A stretch of 64,000 bases of DNA from Streptomyces hygroscopicus subsp. hygroscopicus (lineage in GTDB: Bacteria > Actinomycetota > Actinomycetes > Streptomycetales > Streptomycetaceae), in contig NZ_BSSM01000001.1 in NCBI RefSeq assembly GCF_030269125.1, positions 744,001 to 808,000 of the forward strand, in the 5' to 3' direction. This document shows, piece by piece, positions 21,030 to 29,552 of the stretch (positions are counted from its first letter, which is position 1; every line of letters begins with the position of its first letter). A program made the translations under genes and the position numbers. Below the pieces are notes generated by a model. The model was not told the origin of the DNA, did not search any database, and worked only from the letters and a program-made list of their open reading frames with translations.

Positions 21030-21887
21030 TCAGGGACGACGGTAACGACCGAACAGAAAACCGTCCTCCTCCAGGAGGGACACGAGCCCGAACCGGCGAG
21101 GCACGGACACCGACGGCCCCCCGGCGATGCGCTGCGCGTCCCCCGCGGTGAGCGTCGGCGACAGGGTCAGGCACAGCTCGTCCAGCACCTCGGCGGCGAT
21201 CAGCTGGCCGAGCAGTCGGGGGCCGCCCTCGGTGAGCAGCCTGGTGTGCCCGAGCCCCGCGAGGGCGCGCACCGCACGCTCGGGTTCGACGCCCATGCCC
21301 TCCCCGGCGACGACCACCCGGGCGCCGGCCCGCTCGGCAGCGGCGACCCGCTCGGGCGCGGCCGCCGCCCCGGTCAGGACCAGGGTGGGCACGAGGGGCG
21401 AGGTGAACAGCGGCAGCGAGAAGTCCAGGTCGAGGCTCGCGGTGACGACCGCGATCGCCGGGGCGGGGCCCTGGCCGGCCGCCTTGCGCGCCGCGGCGAA
21501 CTCCGCCCGCGCGCGGGCCGGCCGGTACCCCTCCTGCCGTACCGTTTCCGCGCCGACGACCACGACGTCCGCGAGCGCCCGCAGGGTGCCGAAGATCCGC
21601 ATGTCGGTGGCGCTGGAGATGGGCTGGGAGTGACCGTCGTGCTGGGCGGCACCGTCGAGGGAGGACACCATGTTGCCGCGCAGCCAGGGCCCCCGCTCCG
21701 GGTAGGCGTAGGCGGCGGCCAGCTCCGCGAGGCTCCACTCGCGGTCGGCGGTCAGCCCGCCGAGGCCCCCGTCGCGCCCGGCGACCGGCTGCGCGAGGCC
21801 CTCGTCGCGGCCCGCGGTCACGGCGGCGTCCCCGCCCCCGGAGGCGTGGGCTGGTGTTTCGTAGGTCACAGGGAACAGGCGTCGCAT
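21030..21887 (-). CDS. Pyrimidine reductase-family protein (RibD C-terminal domain)
   Basis: 285-residue RibD_C (dihydrofolate-reductase-like) protein. NMVSSLDGAAQ, VVVVGAETVRQEGY and the NADPH-site segment LLTEGGPRLLGQLIAAEVLDELCLTLSP are all present in the correct order. Riboflavin-pathway reductases act on diaminohydroxy-phosphoribosylaminopyrimidine; this stand-alone form lacks the deaminase domain, and its real substrate is not certain. The ATG at 21887 is chosen (MRRLFPVTYE) and has no clear ribosome site. It is divergent from zapE, with only 37 bp between starts, so both promoters must overlap. Confidence 0.85.
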   Translation of the reverse strand: MRRLFPVTYETPAHASGGGDAAVTAGRDEGLAQPVAGRDGGLGGLTADREWSLAELAAAYAYPERGPWLRGNMVSSLDGAAQHDGHSQPISSATDMRIFGTLRALADVVVVGAETVRQEGYRPARARAEFAAARKAAGQGPAPAIAVVTASLDLDFSLPLFTSPLVPTLVLTGAAAAPERVAAAERAGARVVVAGEGMGVEPERAVRALAGLGHTRLLTEGGPRLLGQLIAAEVLDELCLTLSPTLTAGDAQRIAGGPSVSVPRRFGLVSLLEEDGFLFGRYRRP

Positions 21888-21924
21888 GTCGTGCAGTGTG
21901 ACACGGCGCTTAGCATGGGTAATC

Positions 21925-23028
21925 GTGTCGTCCTCCACCACCGCCCCCGGATCCAGCGCCCTGACCGAAGCGGGCCCCCTCTCCCTCTGCGAGCGCGAGC
22001 CGCACGTCCCCGCGGACCGGCTGGTCGCCGAGATGGTGCCGCCGCCGCGCTTCGACTCGGTGCGCTTCTCGACCTACATACCGGACCCGAACCAGCCCAG
22101 TCAGAGCGAGGCCGTGACGGTCCTGGAGGGCTTCGCGGCCGGGCTCGGCGGGGCGCACGCCTCCGGCGCGGGCCGGCGCGGCTTCCTCGGCTTCGGCCGC
22201 GCGAAGGCGCCGAGGACCCCGGCGGGCCCCCGCGGCGTCTACCTCGACGGCGGCTACGGCGTCGGCAAGACCCATCTCCTCGCCTCCCTGTGGCACGCCA
22301 CCCCCGCCGAACCCTCCCGCAAGGCGTTCGGCACCTTCGTGGAGCTGACCAACCTGGTCGGCGCCCTCGGCTTCCAGCAGACCGCGCAGACCCTGTCCGA
22401 GCACCGGCTGCTGTGCATCGACGAGTTCGAGCTGGACGACCCGGGCGACACGGTGCTGGTCTCGACGCTGCTCGGCAAGCTGGTCGAGGCCGGCGTGGCG
22501 CTCGCCGCCACCTCCAACACGCTGCCCGGCAAGCTGGGCGAGGGCCGGTTCGCGGCCGCCGACTTCCTGCGCGAGATCCAGGGCCTGTCGGCCCACTTCC
22601 GCGCCCTGCGCATCGACGGCGAGGACTACCGCCACCGGGGCCTGCCCGAGGCGCCGGCGCCGTTCACGGACGAGCAGGTGACCAAGGCGGCGTACGCCAC
22701 CGAGGGCGCCTCCCTGGACGACTTCCCGCATCTGCTGGAGCACCTGGCCAAGGTGCACCCGAGCCGGTACGGCGCGCTGACCGACGGCCTGAAGGCGGTC
22801 TGCCTCACCGATGTGCGCCCGGTGCCGGACCAGTCGACGGCGCTGCGCCTGGTGGTGCTCGCCGACCGGCTCTACGACCGCGAGGTCCCGGTCCTGGCGT
22901 CCGGACTGCCGTTCGACAGGCTGTTCAGCGAGGAGATGCTGAAGGGCGGCTACCGCAAGAAGTACTTCCGTGCGATATCCCGCCTCACCGCGCTCGCCCG
23001 GGACGCGAAGGGGCTCGTCGGCTCCTGA
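21925..23028 (+). CDS. zapE: ZapE/AFG1-like AAA ATPase
   Basis: 367-residue AFG1/ZapE-type P-loop ATPase. Walker A is GGYGVGKTHLL, Walker B LLCIDEFELDDPGD, and TSNTLP is sensor 1. The C-terminal part SGLPFDRLFSEEMLKGGYRKKYFRAISRL is characteristic. In E. coli the protein acts at the division ring; in mitochondria its homologue handles membrane proteins. The Streptomyces role is not known to me. The GTG at 21925 has a -10-like TAGCAT (21911-21916) eight bases upstream and no ribosome site, so the mRNA is probably leaderless. Confidence 0.88.
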   Translation: MSSSTTAPGSSALTEAGPLSLCEREPHVPADRLVAEMVPPPRFDSVRFSTYIPDPNQPSQSEAVTVLEGFAAGLGGAHASGAGRRGFLGFGRAKAPRTPAGPRGVYLDGGYGVGKTHLLASLWHATPAEPSRKAFGTFVELTNLVGALGFQQTAQTLSEHRLLCIDEFELDDPGDTVLVSTLLGKLVEAGVALAATSNTLPGKLGEGRFAAADFLREIQGLSAHFRALRIDGEDYRHRGLPEAPAPFTDEQVTKAAYATEGASLDDFPHLLEHLAKVHPSRYGALTDGLKAVCLTDVRPVPDQSTALRLVVLADRLYDREVPVLASGLPFDRLFSEEMLKGGYRKKYFRAISRLTALARDAKGLVGS

Positions 23029-23059
23029 CCGCAGGGGTCCCGCCCCGGGGCCCCTCACC

Positions 23060-23082
23060 AGGGCCGCCGACCGGGCGGCCCT
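23060..23082 (+). terminator. Rho-independent-type terminator after zapE
   Basis: AGGGCCGCC (23060-23068) and GGCGGCCCT (23074-23082) form a perfect 9-bp stem with loop GACCG, 32 bp after the zapE stop and followed by TTCCTCC. Just beyond, a perfect 14-bp palindrome CCTCCCATGGGAGG sits at 23103-23116, in front of the carbonic anhydrase promoter region, and could be an operator. Confidence 0.65.
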
Positions 23083-23188
23083 TCCTCCCAACGGGTGAAT
23101 CTCCTCCCATGGGAGGCTTTGCCACGCTAATGTCTTTCTTGACCTTCCGTTGACCAATGGTTGGCTCGCACGAGAGGCGTGGACCCCT

Positions 23189-23767
23189 ATGCAGCCCCTC
23201 ATCGACAACGCCCGTAACTTCGGACACCGCCCTGAGGAGTTCGCCCGGCTCGCCGAGGGCCAGTCTCCGCAGGTCCTGTTCATCACCTGCTCCGACTCCC
23301 GGGTCGTCCCGGCCCTGATCACCGGCGCCCGCCCCGGCGAGCTCTTCGAGCTGCGCACGGCGGGCAACATCGTGCCGCCGCACACCTCCGCCCACCCCAC
23401 CAGCGAGGCGGCCACCATCGAGTACGCGGTGGAGGTGCTCGGCATCCGCGACATCGTGGTCTGCGGCCACTCGCACTGCGGCGCCGTCGGCGCACTGGTG
23501 CGCGGCGACGACCTGACCGCCGTACCGGCCGTGCGCGACTGGCTGGCGCACGCCGCGCCGCGTCCCTCCGGCGCGCCCGAGGACCCGGAGGTCGCCGAGG
23601 CCGTGCAGAGCCATGTGCTGGCCCAGTTGCTGCGACTGCGCTCGTACCCGTGCGTGGAGCGGGGACTCGCGCAGGGCCGCCTCGGGCTGCACGGCTGGTA
23701 CTACGAGGTGCACACCGGCGCGGTGCGGGCCCACCGGGCCGACACCGACACCTTCGAGTCGCTCTGA
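23189..23767 (+). CDS. Beta-class carbonic anhydrase
   Basis: 192-residue beta-carbonic anhydrase (CO2 hydration, cytoplasm). Zinc ligands and the catalytic dyad are in CSDSR (Cys, Asp, Arg) and CGHSHCGAVGAL (His and Cys). ELRTAGNIV is also diagnostic. I chose the ATG at 23189 (MQPLIDNARNFG); a TTG start 39 bp upstream would add a non-conserved extension. The region upstream contains two TTGACC motifs (23139-23144 and 23150-23155 approximately), likely promoter parts. No SulP transporter is fused or adjacent. Confidence 0.93.
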   Translation: MQPLIDNARNFGHRPEEFARLAEGQSPQVLFITCSDSRVVPALITGARPGELFELRTAGNIVPPHTSAHPTSEAATIEYAVEVLGIRDIVVCGHSHCGAVGALVRGDDLTAVPAVRDWLAHAAPRPSGAPEDPEVAEAVQSHVLAQLLRLRSYPCVERGLAQGRLGLHGWYYEVHTGAVRAHRADTDTFESL

Positions 23768-23869
23768 ACCGCTCCTCCGAGCCGCCCCCCGAGGCACCCC
23801 TCCGGGTAGGGGCAAAAGTGGCATATCGTTGCATGGACAGATGAAACGGGCCTCTGTGAGGAGGTCGTC

Positions 23870-24856
23870 ATGGTCCAGGAGCTGGTGGGGGCGATCGTCG
23901 CGCTGTTCTGCGTCGCCCTCGTGTACACGGGGATGGCGGCCCGCGTGATCAAGCAGTACGAGCGCGGGGTGCTGTTCCGGCTCGGCCGGGTGGCCGGCGA
24001 CGTGCGGCCGCCGGGGTTCACGCTGATCATTCCCTTCGTGGACCGGCTGGCCAAGGTCAACATGCAGATCGTCACGCTGCCGATCCCCGCCCAGGAGGGC
24101 ATCACCCGTGACAACGTCACCGTGCGGGTGGACGCGGTCGTCTACTTCCGGGTGGTCGACGCGACGAGCGCGCTGGTGAAGGTCGAGGACTACAAGTTCG
24201 CCGTCTCGCAGATGGCGCAGACCTCGCTGCGGTCGATCATCGGCAAGAGCGACCTGGACGATCTGCTCTCCAACCGCGAGAAGCTCAACCAGGGCCTGGA
24301 GCTGATGATCGACAGTCCTGCCGTGGGCTGGGGCATCCAGGTCGACCGGGTCGAGATCAAGGACGTCTCGCTGCCCGACACGATGAAGCGGTCGATGGCC
24401 CGCCAGGCCGAGGCCGACCGGGAGCGCCGGGCCCGGATCATCAACGCCGACGCCGAGCTTCAGGCGTCCAAGAAGCTCGCCGAGGCCGCCCAGCAGATGT
24501 CCGGCACCCCGGCCGCGCTCCAACTGCGGCTGCTCCAGACGGTGATGGCGGTGTCGGCCGAGAAGAACTCCACGCTGGTCCTGCCGATCCCGGTGGAACT
24601 GCTGCACTTCCTGGAGCGGGGCAACCGGGGGGACGCACCGGCCGGCGACGCGCGCCCGGAGCGGGAGCGGGAGCGGGAACAGAAGCAGGACCAGGGCCCC
24701 GCGGAGATCGCCCCTCCGGAGGTCGCCCCTCCGGAGTTCGCCTCGAACGGCGACCGCGCGCCGGGCACGGACGTGGACGGCGCACCGGCCCCGGACCTGG
24801 AGATCGGCCGCCAGACCCTCGCGCCGAACCCGGGCGGAGGCCCCCGCGCGGACTGA
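23870..24856 (+). CDS. Slipin/stomatin-like SPFH protein with charged C-terminal tail
   Basis: 328-residue membrane-anchored SPFH-domain protein. One N-terminal hydrophobic hairpin (LVGAIVALFCVALVYTGMAA, about 5-24) is followed by the band-7 domain: QYERGVLFRLGRV, PGFTLIIPFVDRL, ITRDNVTVRVDAVVYFRV, and a coiled-coil-like ARQAEADRERRARIINADAE. The last 70 residues are a low-complexity tail with an ERERERE run and a repeated EIAPPEVAPPE motif, longer than usual for slipins. A strong GAGGAGG precedes the ATG. Slipins organise membrane microdomains; an NfeD partner, often adjacent, is not here. Confidence 0.92.
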   Translation: MVQELVGAIVALFCVALVYTGMAARVIKQYERGVLFRLGRVAGDVRPPGFTLIIPFVDRLAKVNMQIVTLPIPAQEGITRDNVTVRVDAVVYFRVVDATSALVKVEDYKFAVSQMAQTSLRSIIGKSDLDDLLSNREKLNQGLELMIDSPAVGWGIQVDRVEIKDVSLPDTMKRSMARQAEADRERRARIINADAELQASKKLAEAAQQMSGTPAALQLRLLQTVMAVSAEKNSTLVLPIPVELLHFLERGNRGDAPAGDARPEREREREQKQDQGPAEIAPPEVAPPEFASNGDRAPGTDVDGAPAPDLEIGRQTLAPNPGGGPRAD

Positions 24857-24857
24857 C

Positions 24858-25400
24858 GTGCCGGGCATGCGCGGGAGTGCGGCGATCGCGGCGGCCGTCC
24901 TGGCCGCCGCCACCGGCTGCGGAGGCGGCACCGGCAGGACGACCGGCGCCGCCTCCCCCCATGACCACGACGACCGTCTCCCCCGCGGCCACGACCGCCC
25001 CGCCCCCGCGGGATCACGGTGACGAGTGCGGCCTGTCCCGACGACGGCGCCGTCCCCCGCCGCTTCACCCGCGACGGCGAGGACGTATCGCCCCCGCTCG
25101 TCCCCTCCGGGGTGCCCGCGGGCACGGACTCCCTGGCCGTGGCGGACGCCCCGGATCGGCCAGTGGGTGAACGTGGCGCCCGGGGCGTACGCACCGAGGG
25201 CCACAACGGCTTCGGCAGGTGACTACGGCGGCCCCTGCCCGCCGCGGCGACCGCCCGCACCGCCACGTCCCCACGGTCTGCGCCACCGACCGCCGCCCGC
25301 CCCTCTCCCCCGGCGCCTCCCCCACGACCTCCGACGCGCGCTGTCCGGCCACACCCTCGCCACGGGCACCGTGACGGGCCGATACGGTCACCGAGCGGAC
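24858..25400 (+). pseudogene. Broken YbhB/PEBP-family lipoprotein gene
   Basis: Fragments of one PEBP (Raf-kinase-inhibitor-like) lipoprotein can be read in different frames. It begins at GTG 24858 with a lipoprotein signal ending AATGC and TTGAASPH. The core then continues in another frame from 25013 (ITVTSAACPDDGAVPRRFTR, DVSPPL, SGVPAG). After HNGFGR a stop is met, but the next frame continues GDYGGPCPP, then DRPHRHVPTVCATD, and the end is SGHTLATGTVTGRYGH. The middle, including the DPDAP...THW core, is also shortened. At least three frameshifts are needed. It starts 1 bp after the slipin stop, so it was once part of that operon. Confidence 0.8.
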
Positions 25401-25464
25401 CCGGGCCGACGGCTCGGGCACCGGCCGACGCACCATCGAAGGACGGCTACCCGGAAGGACACCC

Positions 25465-26307
25465 GTGGCGAAGAAGGATCTACGGCGACTGCTGCGCCTC
25501 CCCCCGGGCGAAAGCGTCGACCTGTCGGCCCACGACCCGGCCGCCACCCCCGCCGCCCCGGGGGACAAGCACGCCTCGCTCGCCGACGCCGAGCGCATGG
25601 GCAGGGAGCTGGCAGGGCTCCAGGAGCGGCTGTGGGCGGCGAGCACCACGGGCGACCGGCGCAGGGTGCTGCTGGTGCTCCAGGGGATGGACACCAGCGG
25701 CAAGGGCGGCACGGTCAAGCATGTGATCGGCCACCTCAACCCCTCCGGCTGCCGTATCCACGCCTTCAAGGCACCCACCGGCGAGGAACTGCGCCACGAC
25801 TTCCTGTGGCGGGTCCGCCGGGCGCTCCCCGAGCCCGGCGAGATCGGCATCTTCGACCGCTCGCACTACGAGGACGTCCTGGTCGCCCGTGTCCGGCACC
25901 TGGTCCCGCCCGCCGTGATCGGCAGCCGCTACGGCCGGATCAACGACTTCGAGCGCACCCTCGCCGAGGACGGCGTGACACTCGTCAAGTGCTTCCTCCA
26001 CCTGTCCTACGACGAGCAGCGCCGTCGGCTGCTGCGTCGCCTGGACCGCCCCGACAAGCGCTGGAAGTTCGCCCCCTCGGACATCGACGAGCGCGCCCTG
26101 TGGCCGGCCTACCAGGAGGCCTACGAGCTGGCCCTCGAACACTGCGCCGCCCCGCCCTGGTACGTGATCCCGGCCGACCACAAGTGGTACCGGAACTGGG
26201 CCGTCGGCCGCCTCCTCCTGGAACACCTGCGCGAGCTGGACCCGCGCTACCCCGAGTCCCGCTTCGATCTGGCCGAGTGCCGGGAGCGGCTGCTGAAGGA
26301 GACGTGA
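25465..26307 (+). CDS. ppk2: Polyphosphate kinase 2 family protein
   Basis: 280-residue PPK2, a P-loop enzyme that transfers phosphate between polyphosphate and nucleotides. Walker A is GMDTSGKGGTVKHV, the second motif IFDRSHYEDVLVARV, and the lid-region FAPSDIDERALWPAYQEAYE follows. YVIPADHKWYRNWAVGRLL is the conserved C-terminal helix. Single-domain length means class I or III rather than the fused class II. Whether it favours AMP or ADP cannot be read from sequence. The GTG start is preceded by GGAAGGA. The oxidoreductase gene follows after 30 bp. Confidence 0.93.
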   Translation: MAKKDLRRLLRLPPGESVDLSAHDPAATPAAPGDKHASLADAERMGRELAGLQERLWAASTTGDRRRVLLVLQGMDTSGKGGTVKHVIGHLNPSGCRIHAFKAPTGEELRHDFLWRVRRALPEPGEIGIFDRSHYEDVLVARVRHLVPPAVIGSRYGRINDFERTLAEDGVTLVKCFLHLSYDEQRRRLLRRLDRPDKRWKFAPSDIDERALWPAYQEAYELALEHCAAPPWYVIPADHKWYRNWAVGRLLLEHLRELDPRYPESRFDLAECRERLLKET

Positions 26308-26337
26308 GCCGGTCCCGGCCGGGGGTACCCGGCGGAC

Positions 26338-27900
26338 ATGCGCAAGGTCACCGAGTCGTACTGGCTGGGCACCGCCCCGGGTCCCGCCCACCCCGCCCTG
26401 GCCGAGGACACCGAGGCCGACGCGGCCGTCGTCGGCGCCGGGATGGCGGGGCTGAGCACCGCGTACGAACTGGCGCGGGCCGGGCTGCGGGTGGTGGTGC
26501 TGGAGGCCGGCCGGGTGGCGGCCGGGGTCACCGGTTACACCACCGCCAAGCTGACCGCCCAGCACACCCTCATCTACGACCGGCTGCGGCGCACCCGCGG
26601 ACCCGAGGGGGCGCGGCTGTACGCCCGTTCGCAGACGGAGGCGATCGGCCACGCGGCGCGTCTGGTGGCCGAGCTGGGCATCGACTGCGAGTGGGAGGCC
26701 CGGGACGCGTACACCTACGTCCGCGACCGGGAGCGCGTGGACGAGGTGCGGGCGGAGGCGCGGGCCGCGCGGGAGGCGGGCCTGGACGCCTCGTTCACCA
26801 CGGAGACCGGGCTGCCGTTCCCGGTCGCCGGCGCGGTGCGGGTGACCGGGCAGGCGCAGTACCACCCGGTGAAGTACCTGCGGGCGCTCACCGCCGACCT
26901 GCTCGCGCGCGGCGGCCGGGTGTACGAGGGGACGCGCGTCGTCGGCCTGGACGAGGGCGGCACCTCGGGACCGTGCCGGCTGACGACCGAGACGGGCCGC
27001 ACCGTCATCGCCCGGGACGTCGTCGTCGCCACCCATTACCCGATCTTCGACCGCGCGCTGCTCTTCGCCCGGCTGCATCCGCGCCGCGAACTGGTCGTCG
27101 CCGGGCCGCTGGGCGAGGGCCCCGACCCGGAGGGCATGTACATCACGCCCGAGGAGAACACCCGCTCGGTGCGCACCGCGCCGTACGACGGCGGACGGCT
27201 GCTCGTCGTCACCGGGGAGCACTTCACCCCGGGCACGGGCGATCCGGGCGCCGGACTCGACGGGCTCGCCGCGTGGGCCGAGCAGCACTTCCCGGGGGTG
27301 CGGCTCGACCACGCCTGGGCCACGCAGGACAACGACGCCACCGACACCGTGCCGCTGGTCGGCCCGCTGCACCCGGCCGCCCGGCACGCGTACGTGGCCA
27401 CGGGCTTCGGCGGCTGGGGGCTCAGCGGCGGCATCATGGCCGGACTGCTGCTGACCGCGCTGATCACCGGCCGGGACAGCCCCTGGCGGGAGCTGTACGA
27501 CCCCCGGCGCGTGAAGTCGGTGGTGCGCGAGGCGTCCGCACTGCTGAAGACGCAGGCGGAGGTGGCCCGGCACTTCGTCGGCGACCGGCTGAAGCCGCCG
27601 GCCGACCTCGACGCCCTGGAACCGGGCGACGGCGCGCTGGTGAAGGCCGGGGAGCAACGGCTCGCCGTACACCGCGACGACGCGGGCGCACTGCACGCCG
27701 TGTCGGCCCGCTGCACCCACCTGGGATGCCTGGTCGCCTTCAACCGTGCCGAACGCGCCTGGGAGTGCCCCTGCCACGGCTCCCGCTTCGACGTCGACGG
27801 CCGCGTCCTCCAGGGACCCGCGGTCCGGCCGTTGGAGCAACGGGACGTCGAGTCCACCCCGAGCGTGCCCCCGGACGACGCCGAGCAGGACGTCGAGTGA
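26338..27900 (+). CDS. FAD-dependent oxidoreductase with C-terminal Rieske domain
   Basis: 520-residue fusion of a DAO-type FAD oxidoreductase (about 1-400) and a Rieske [2Fe-2S] domain (about 420-500). The FAD Rossmann motif is VVGAGMAGLSTAYELARAG, and a GXGGWGLSGGIMAGLL flavin-contact loop lies near 360. The Rieske ligands are CTHLGC (Cys, His) and CPCHGSRF (Cys, His). No signal peptide, so cytoplasmic. The fusion suggests electron flow between flavin and the cluster; family members are often annotated as glycine/D-amino-acid deaminase-like, but the substrate is unknown. It is 30 bp after ppk2 and likely co-transcribed. Confidence 0.9.
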   Translation: MRKVTESYWLGTAPGPAHPALAEDTEADAAVVGAGMAGLSTAYELARAGLRVVVLEAGRVAAGVTGYTTAKLTAQHTLIYDRLRRTRGPEGARLYARSQTEAIGHAARLVAELGIDCEWEARDAYTYVRDRERVDEVRAEARAAREAGLDASFTTETGLPFPVAGAVRVTGQAQYHPVKYLRALTADLLARGGRVYEGTRVVGLDEGGTSGPCRLTTETGRTVIARDVVVATHYPIFDRALLFARLHPRRELVVAGPLGEGPDPEGMYITPEENTRSVRTAPYDGGRLLVVTGEHFTPGTGDPGAGLDGLAAWAEQHFPGVRLDHAWATQDNDATDTVPLVGPLHPAARHAYVATGFGGWGLSGGIMAGLLLTALITGRDSPWRELYDPRRVKSVVREASALLKTQAEVARHFVGDRLKPPADLDALEPGDGALVKAGEQRLAVHRDDAGALHAVSARCTHLGCLVAFNRAERAWECPCHGSRFDVDGRVLQGPAVRPLEQRDVESTPSVPPDDAEQDVE

Positions 27901-28022
27901 GGGTGGGGCGGGCGCCGGGGCGATCCCCGTACCGCCCGGCCCGGCCGCCGCGCGGGTGACCGTATCGTCGCGCCACGGGACATATCTCCATACAAAAGAT
28001 CAATCAGCTCTACGTTCGTAGG

Positions 28023-28877
28023 GTGATCCCACTCGCACGCCGTATCACCGCCGTCTGTGCCCTGGGCGCGGCTCTCGCCGCCTGCGGGACCACGGACCCC
28101 GCGCGCAGCACCCGTCCGGCCCCGGCCAAGTCCCCCGTCACCGCCTCCCCTTCCCCCACCCGCCCGCCCGTGCTCGCCCCGGGCCCCGGCGGCCTCACCC
28201 CGGTCTTCGAGCACGGCCCGCGCGATCGGGGCAAGACCGTGGCGTTCACCTTCGACGCCGACATGACCGCGGACGAGGGCCCGCGCGCCGCCGCCGGCGA
28301 GCACTTCGACAACCCCGGGCTGATCGGCGCCCTGCACACGCTGAAGGTGCCCGCGACGATCTTCATGACCGGCCGCTGGGCCGAGCAGTACCCGGACGAG
28401 GCGCGCAGCCTCGGGGGCGACCCGCAGTTCGAGGTCGCCAACCACTCCTACAGCCACTACGCGTTCACCCCGAGCTGCTACGGCCTGCCGACCGTCGACA
28501 CCGCCCACATGCGCTCGGACGTCGAGCGGGCGTACACCGCCTTCCGCAAGGCGGGCCTGCGCAACGCGCTGCCGTACTTCCGCTTCCCCGGCGGCTGTTA
28601 CGACCAGCAGTCGCTGCGCGCGCTCAGCGGGCTCGGGATGACCGCGATCCAGTGGGACGTGGTGAGCGGGGACGCGTTCGCGACGGACGCCGACGCGGTG
28701 GCCAGGCAGGTGCTGGACGGGGTGCGGCCCGGCTCGGTGGTCGTCATGCACTGCACCCGCAGCGCCGCCCCCACCACCGAGCAGGTCGTGCGCACCGTCG
28801 TACCGGAACTGCGCAAGCGCGGCTACACGTTCGTGAAGGTCTCCCAGCTGATCGGCGAGAGCCGGGGCCACCGCTGA
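28023..28877 (+). CDS. Polysaccharide deacetylase-family lipoprotein
   Basis: 284-residue NodB-type deacetylase on the outer face of the membrane. The signal peptide ends in a lipobox ALAAC (Cys 22), followed by a Pro/Ser/Thr-rich linker (about 25-55). The catalytic domain shows a variant motif 1 TFDADMTADEG, motif 2 NHSYSHYAF, motif 3 FRFPGGCYD, and motif 5 VVVMHC. Peptidoglycan or cell-wall glycan deacetylation is likely. The GTG has no ribosome site, but TACGTT (28011-28016) lies 6 bases upstream, so the message may be leaderless. It converges on the ABC permease gene with only 3 bp between stops. Confidence 0.88.
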   Translation: MIPLARRITAVCALGAALAACGTTDPARSTRPAPAKSPVTASPSPTRPPVLAPGPGGLTPVFEHGPRDRGKTVAFTFDADMTADEGPRAAAGEHFDNPGLIGALHTLKVPATIFMTGRWAEQYPDEARSLGGDPQFEVANHSYSHYAFTPSCYGLPTVDTAHMRSDVERAYTAFRKAGLRNALPYFRFPGGCYDQQSLRALSGLGMTAIQWDVVSGDAFATDADAVARQVLDGVRPGSVVVMHCTRSAAPTTEQVVRTVVPELRKRGYTFVKVSQLIGESRGHR

Positions 28878-28880
28878 CGT

Positions 28881-29552
28881 TCACGGCGTTCTGCGGGCGG
28901 TGAGCGCGCAGGCCGCGGCGAAGGCCGCGGCGGCGAGCAGGGCCGCCCCGCCCAGCGGCAGCAGCGGGACCGGCACCCGGCCGGACCGCGAACCGGTGAC
29001 CAGGCCGCTGACCGCGGCCTGCGCCGGGGAACCCGCGAGCACCGTCGCCAGCAGCGCGCCCAGCAGCATCGCGGGCACCGCGCGGCCGGGGGTGCGCAGC
29101 AGCGGCCAGTGCGTGAGCGCGCCGACGGCCGCGCCGAGCAGCGCGCAGGTGAGCACGGCGGACAACCCGGCCGCGCCGGCGTCCGGGCGCGGCACCCGGA
29201 CCCGGGCGCCGTTGCTCGCCGGGTCGCTGATCAGGGTGACGACGAGGGTCGCCGCCGTACCGAGGACGGCCGCCGCGATCAACGCCGTCAGCAGACAGGC
29301 CAGGTGTGCCCGGCCGGGCCCGTGCGGCGCGGCCACGACGGCGCGGGCGGCGGGCGGTTCGCCGGTGACGCAGATCCGCACGAGCCAGGCGGCGACCGGC
29401 AGCAGCCCGGCGGCCGTGTACCCGAGCGAGTCCAGCACCGGCTGACCGCTCTGCACCCCCACCCCGAGGAAGGCGGCGTACAGGATCACCGGCGCCAGCC
29501 AGCGCTGGGAGCGCAGCAGCAGTTCGGCGTGGTAACGCAGGAGTGCGGTCAT
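28881..29552 (-). CDS. ABC transporter permease, ABC-2-like
   Basis: 223-residue integral membrane protein with about six hydrophobic segments, starting LLRYHAELLLRSQRWLAPVILYAAFLGVGV, which is typical of small ABC-2 permeases in Streptomyces. The ATG at 29552 overlaps the stop of the ATPase gene (ATGA), so the two are translationally coupled and form one exporter. Substrate unknown. Confidence 0.8.
   Translation of the reverse strand: MTALLRYHAELLLRSQRWLAPVILYAAFLGVGVQSGQPVLDSLGYTAAGLLPVAAWLVRICVTGEPPAARAVVAAPHGPGRAHLACLLTALIAAAVLGTAATLVVTLISDPASNGARVRVPRPDAGAAGLSAVLTCALLGAAVGALTHWPLLRTPGRAVPAMLLGALLATVLAGSPAQAAVSGLVTGSRSGRVPVPLLPLGGAALLAAAAFAAACALTARRTP

Noticed and set aside
24858..25464. 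Insertion sequence or transposon as the cause of the damaged PEBP gene
   Set aside because: No inverted repeats, target duplication or transposase fragment; damage is by small frameshifts and a short deletion.
25480..27840. Open frame of 786 codons on the minus strand opposite ppk2 and the FAD-Rieske gene
   Set aside because: Same reason: both genes on the other strand have complete motifs, and the antisense product does not.
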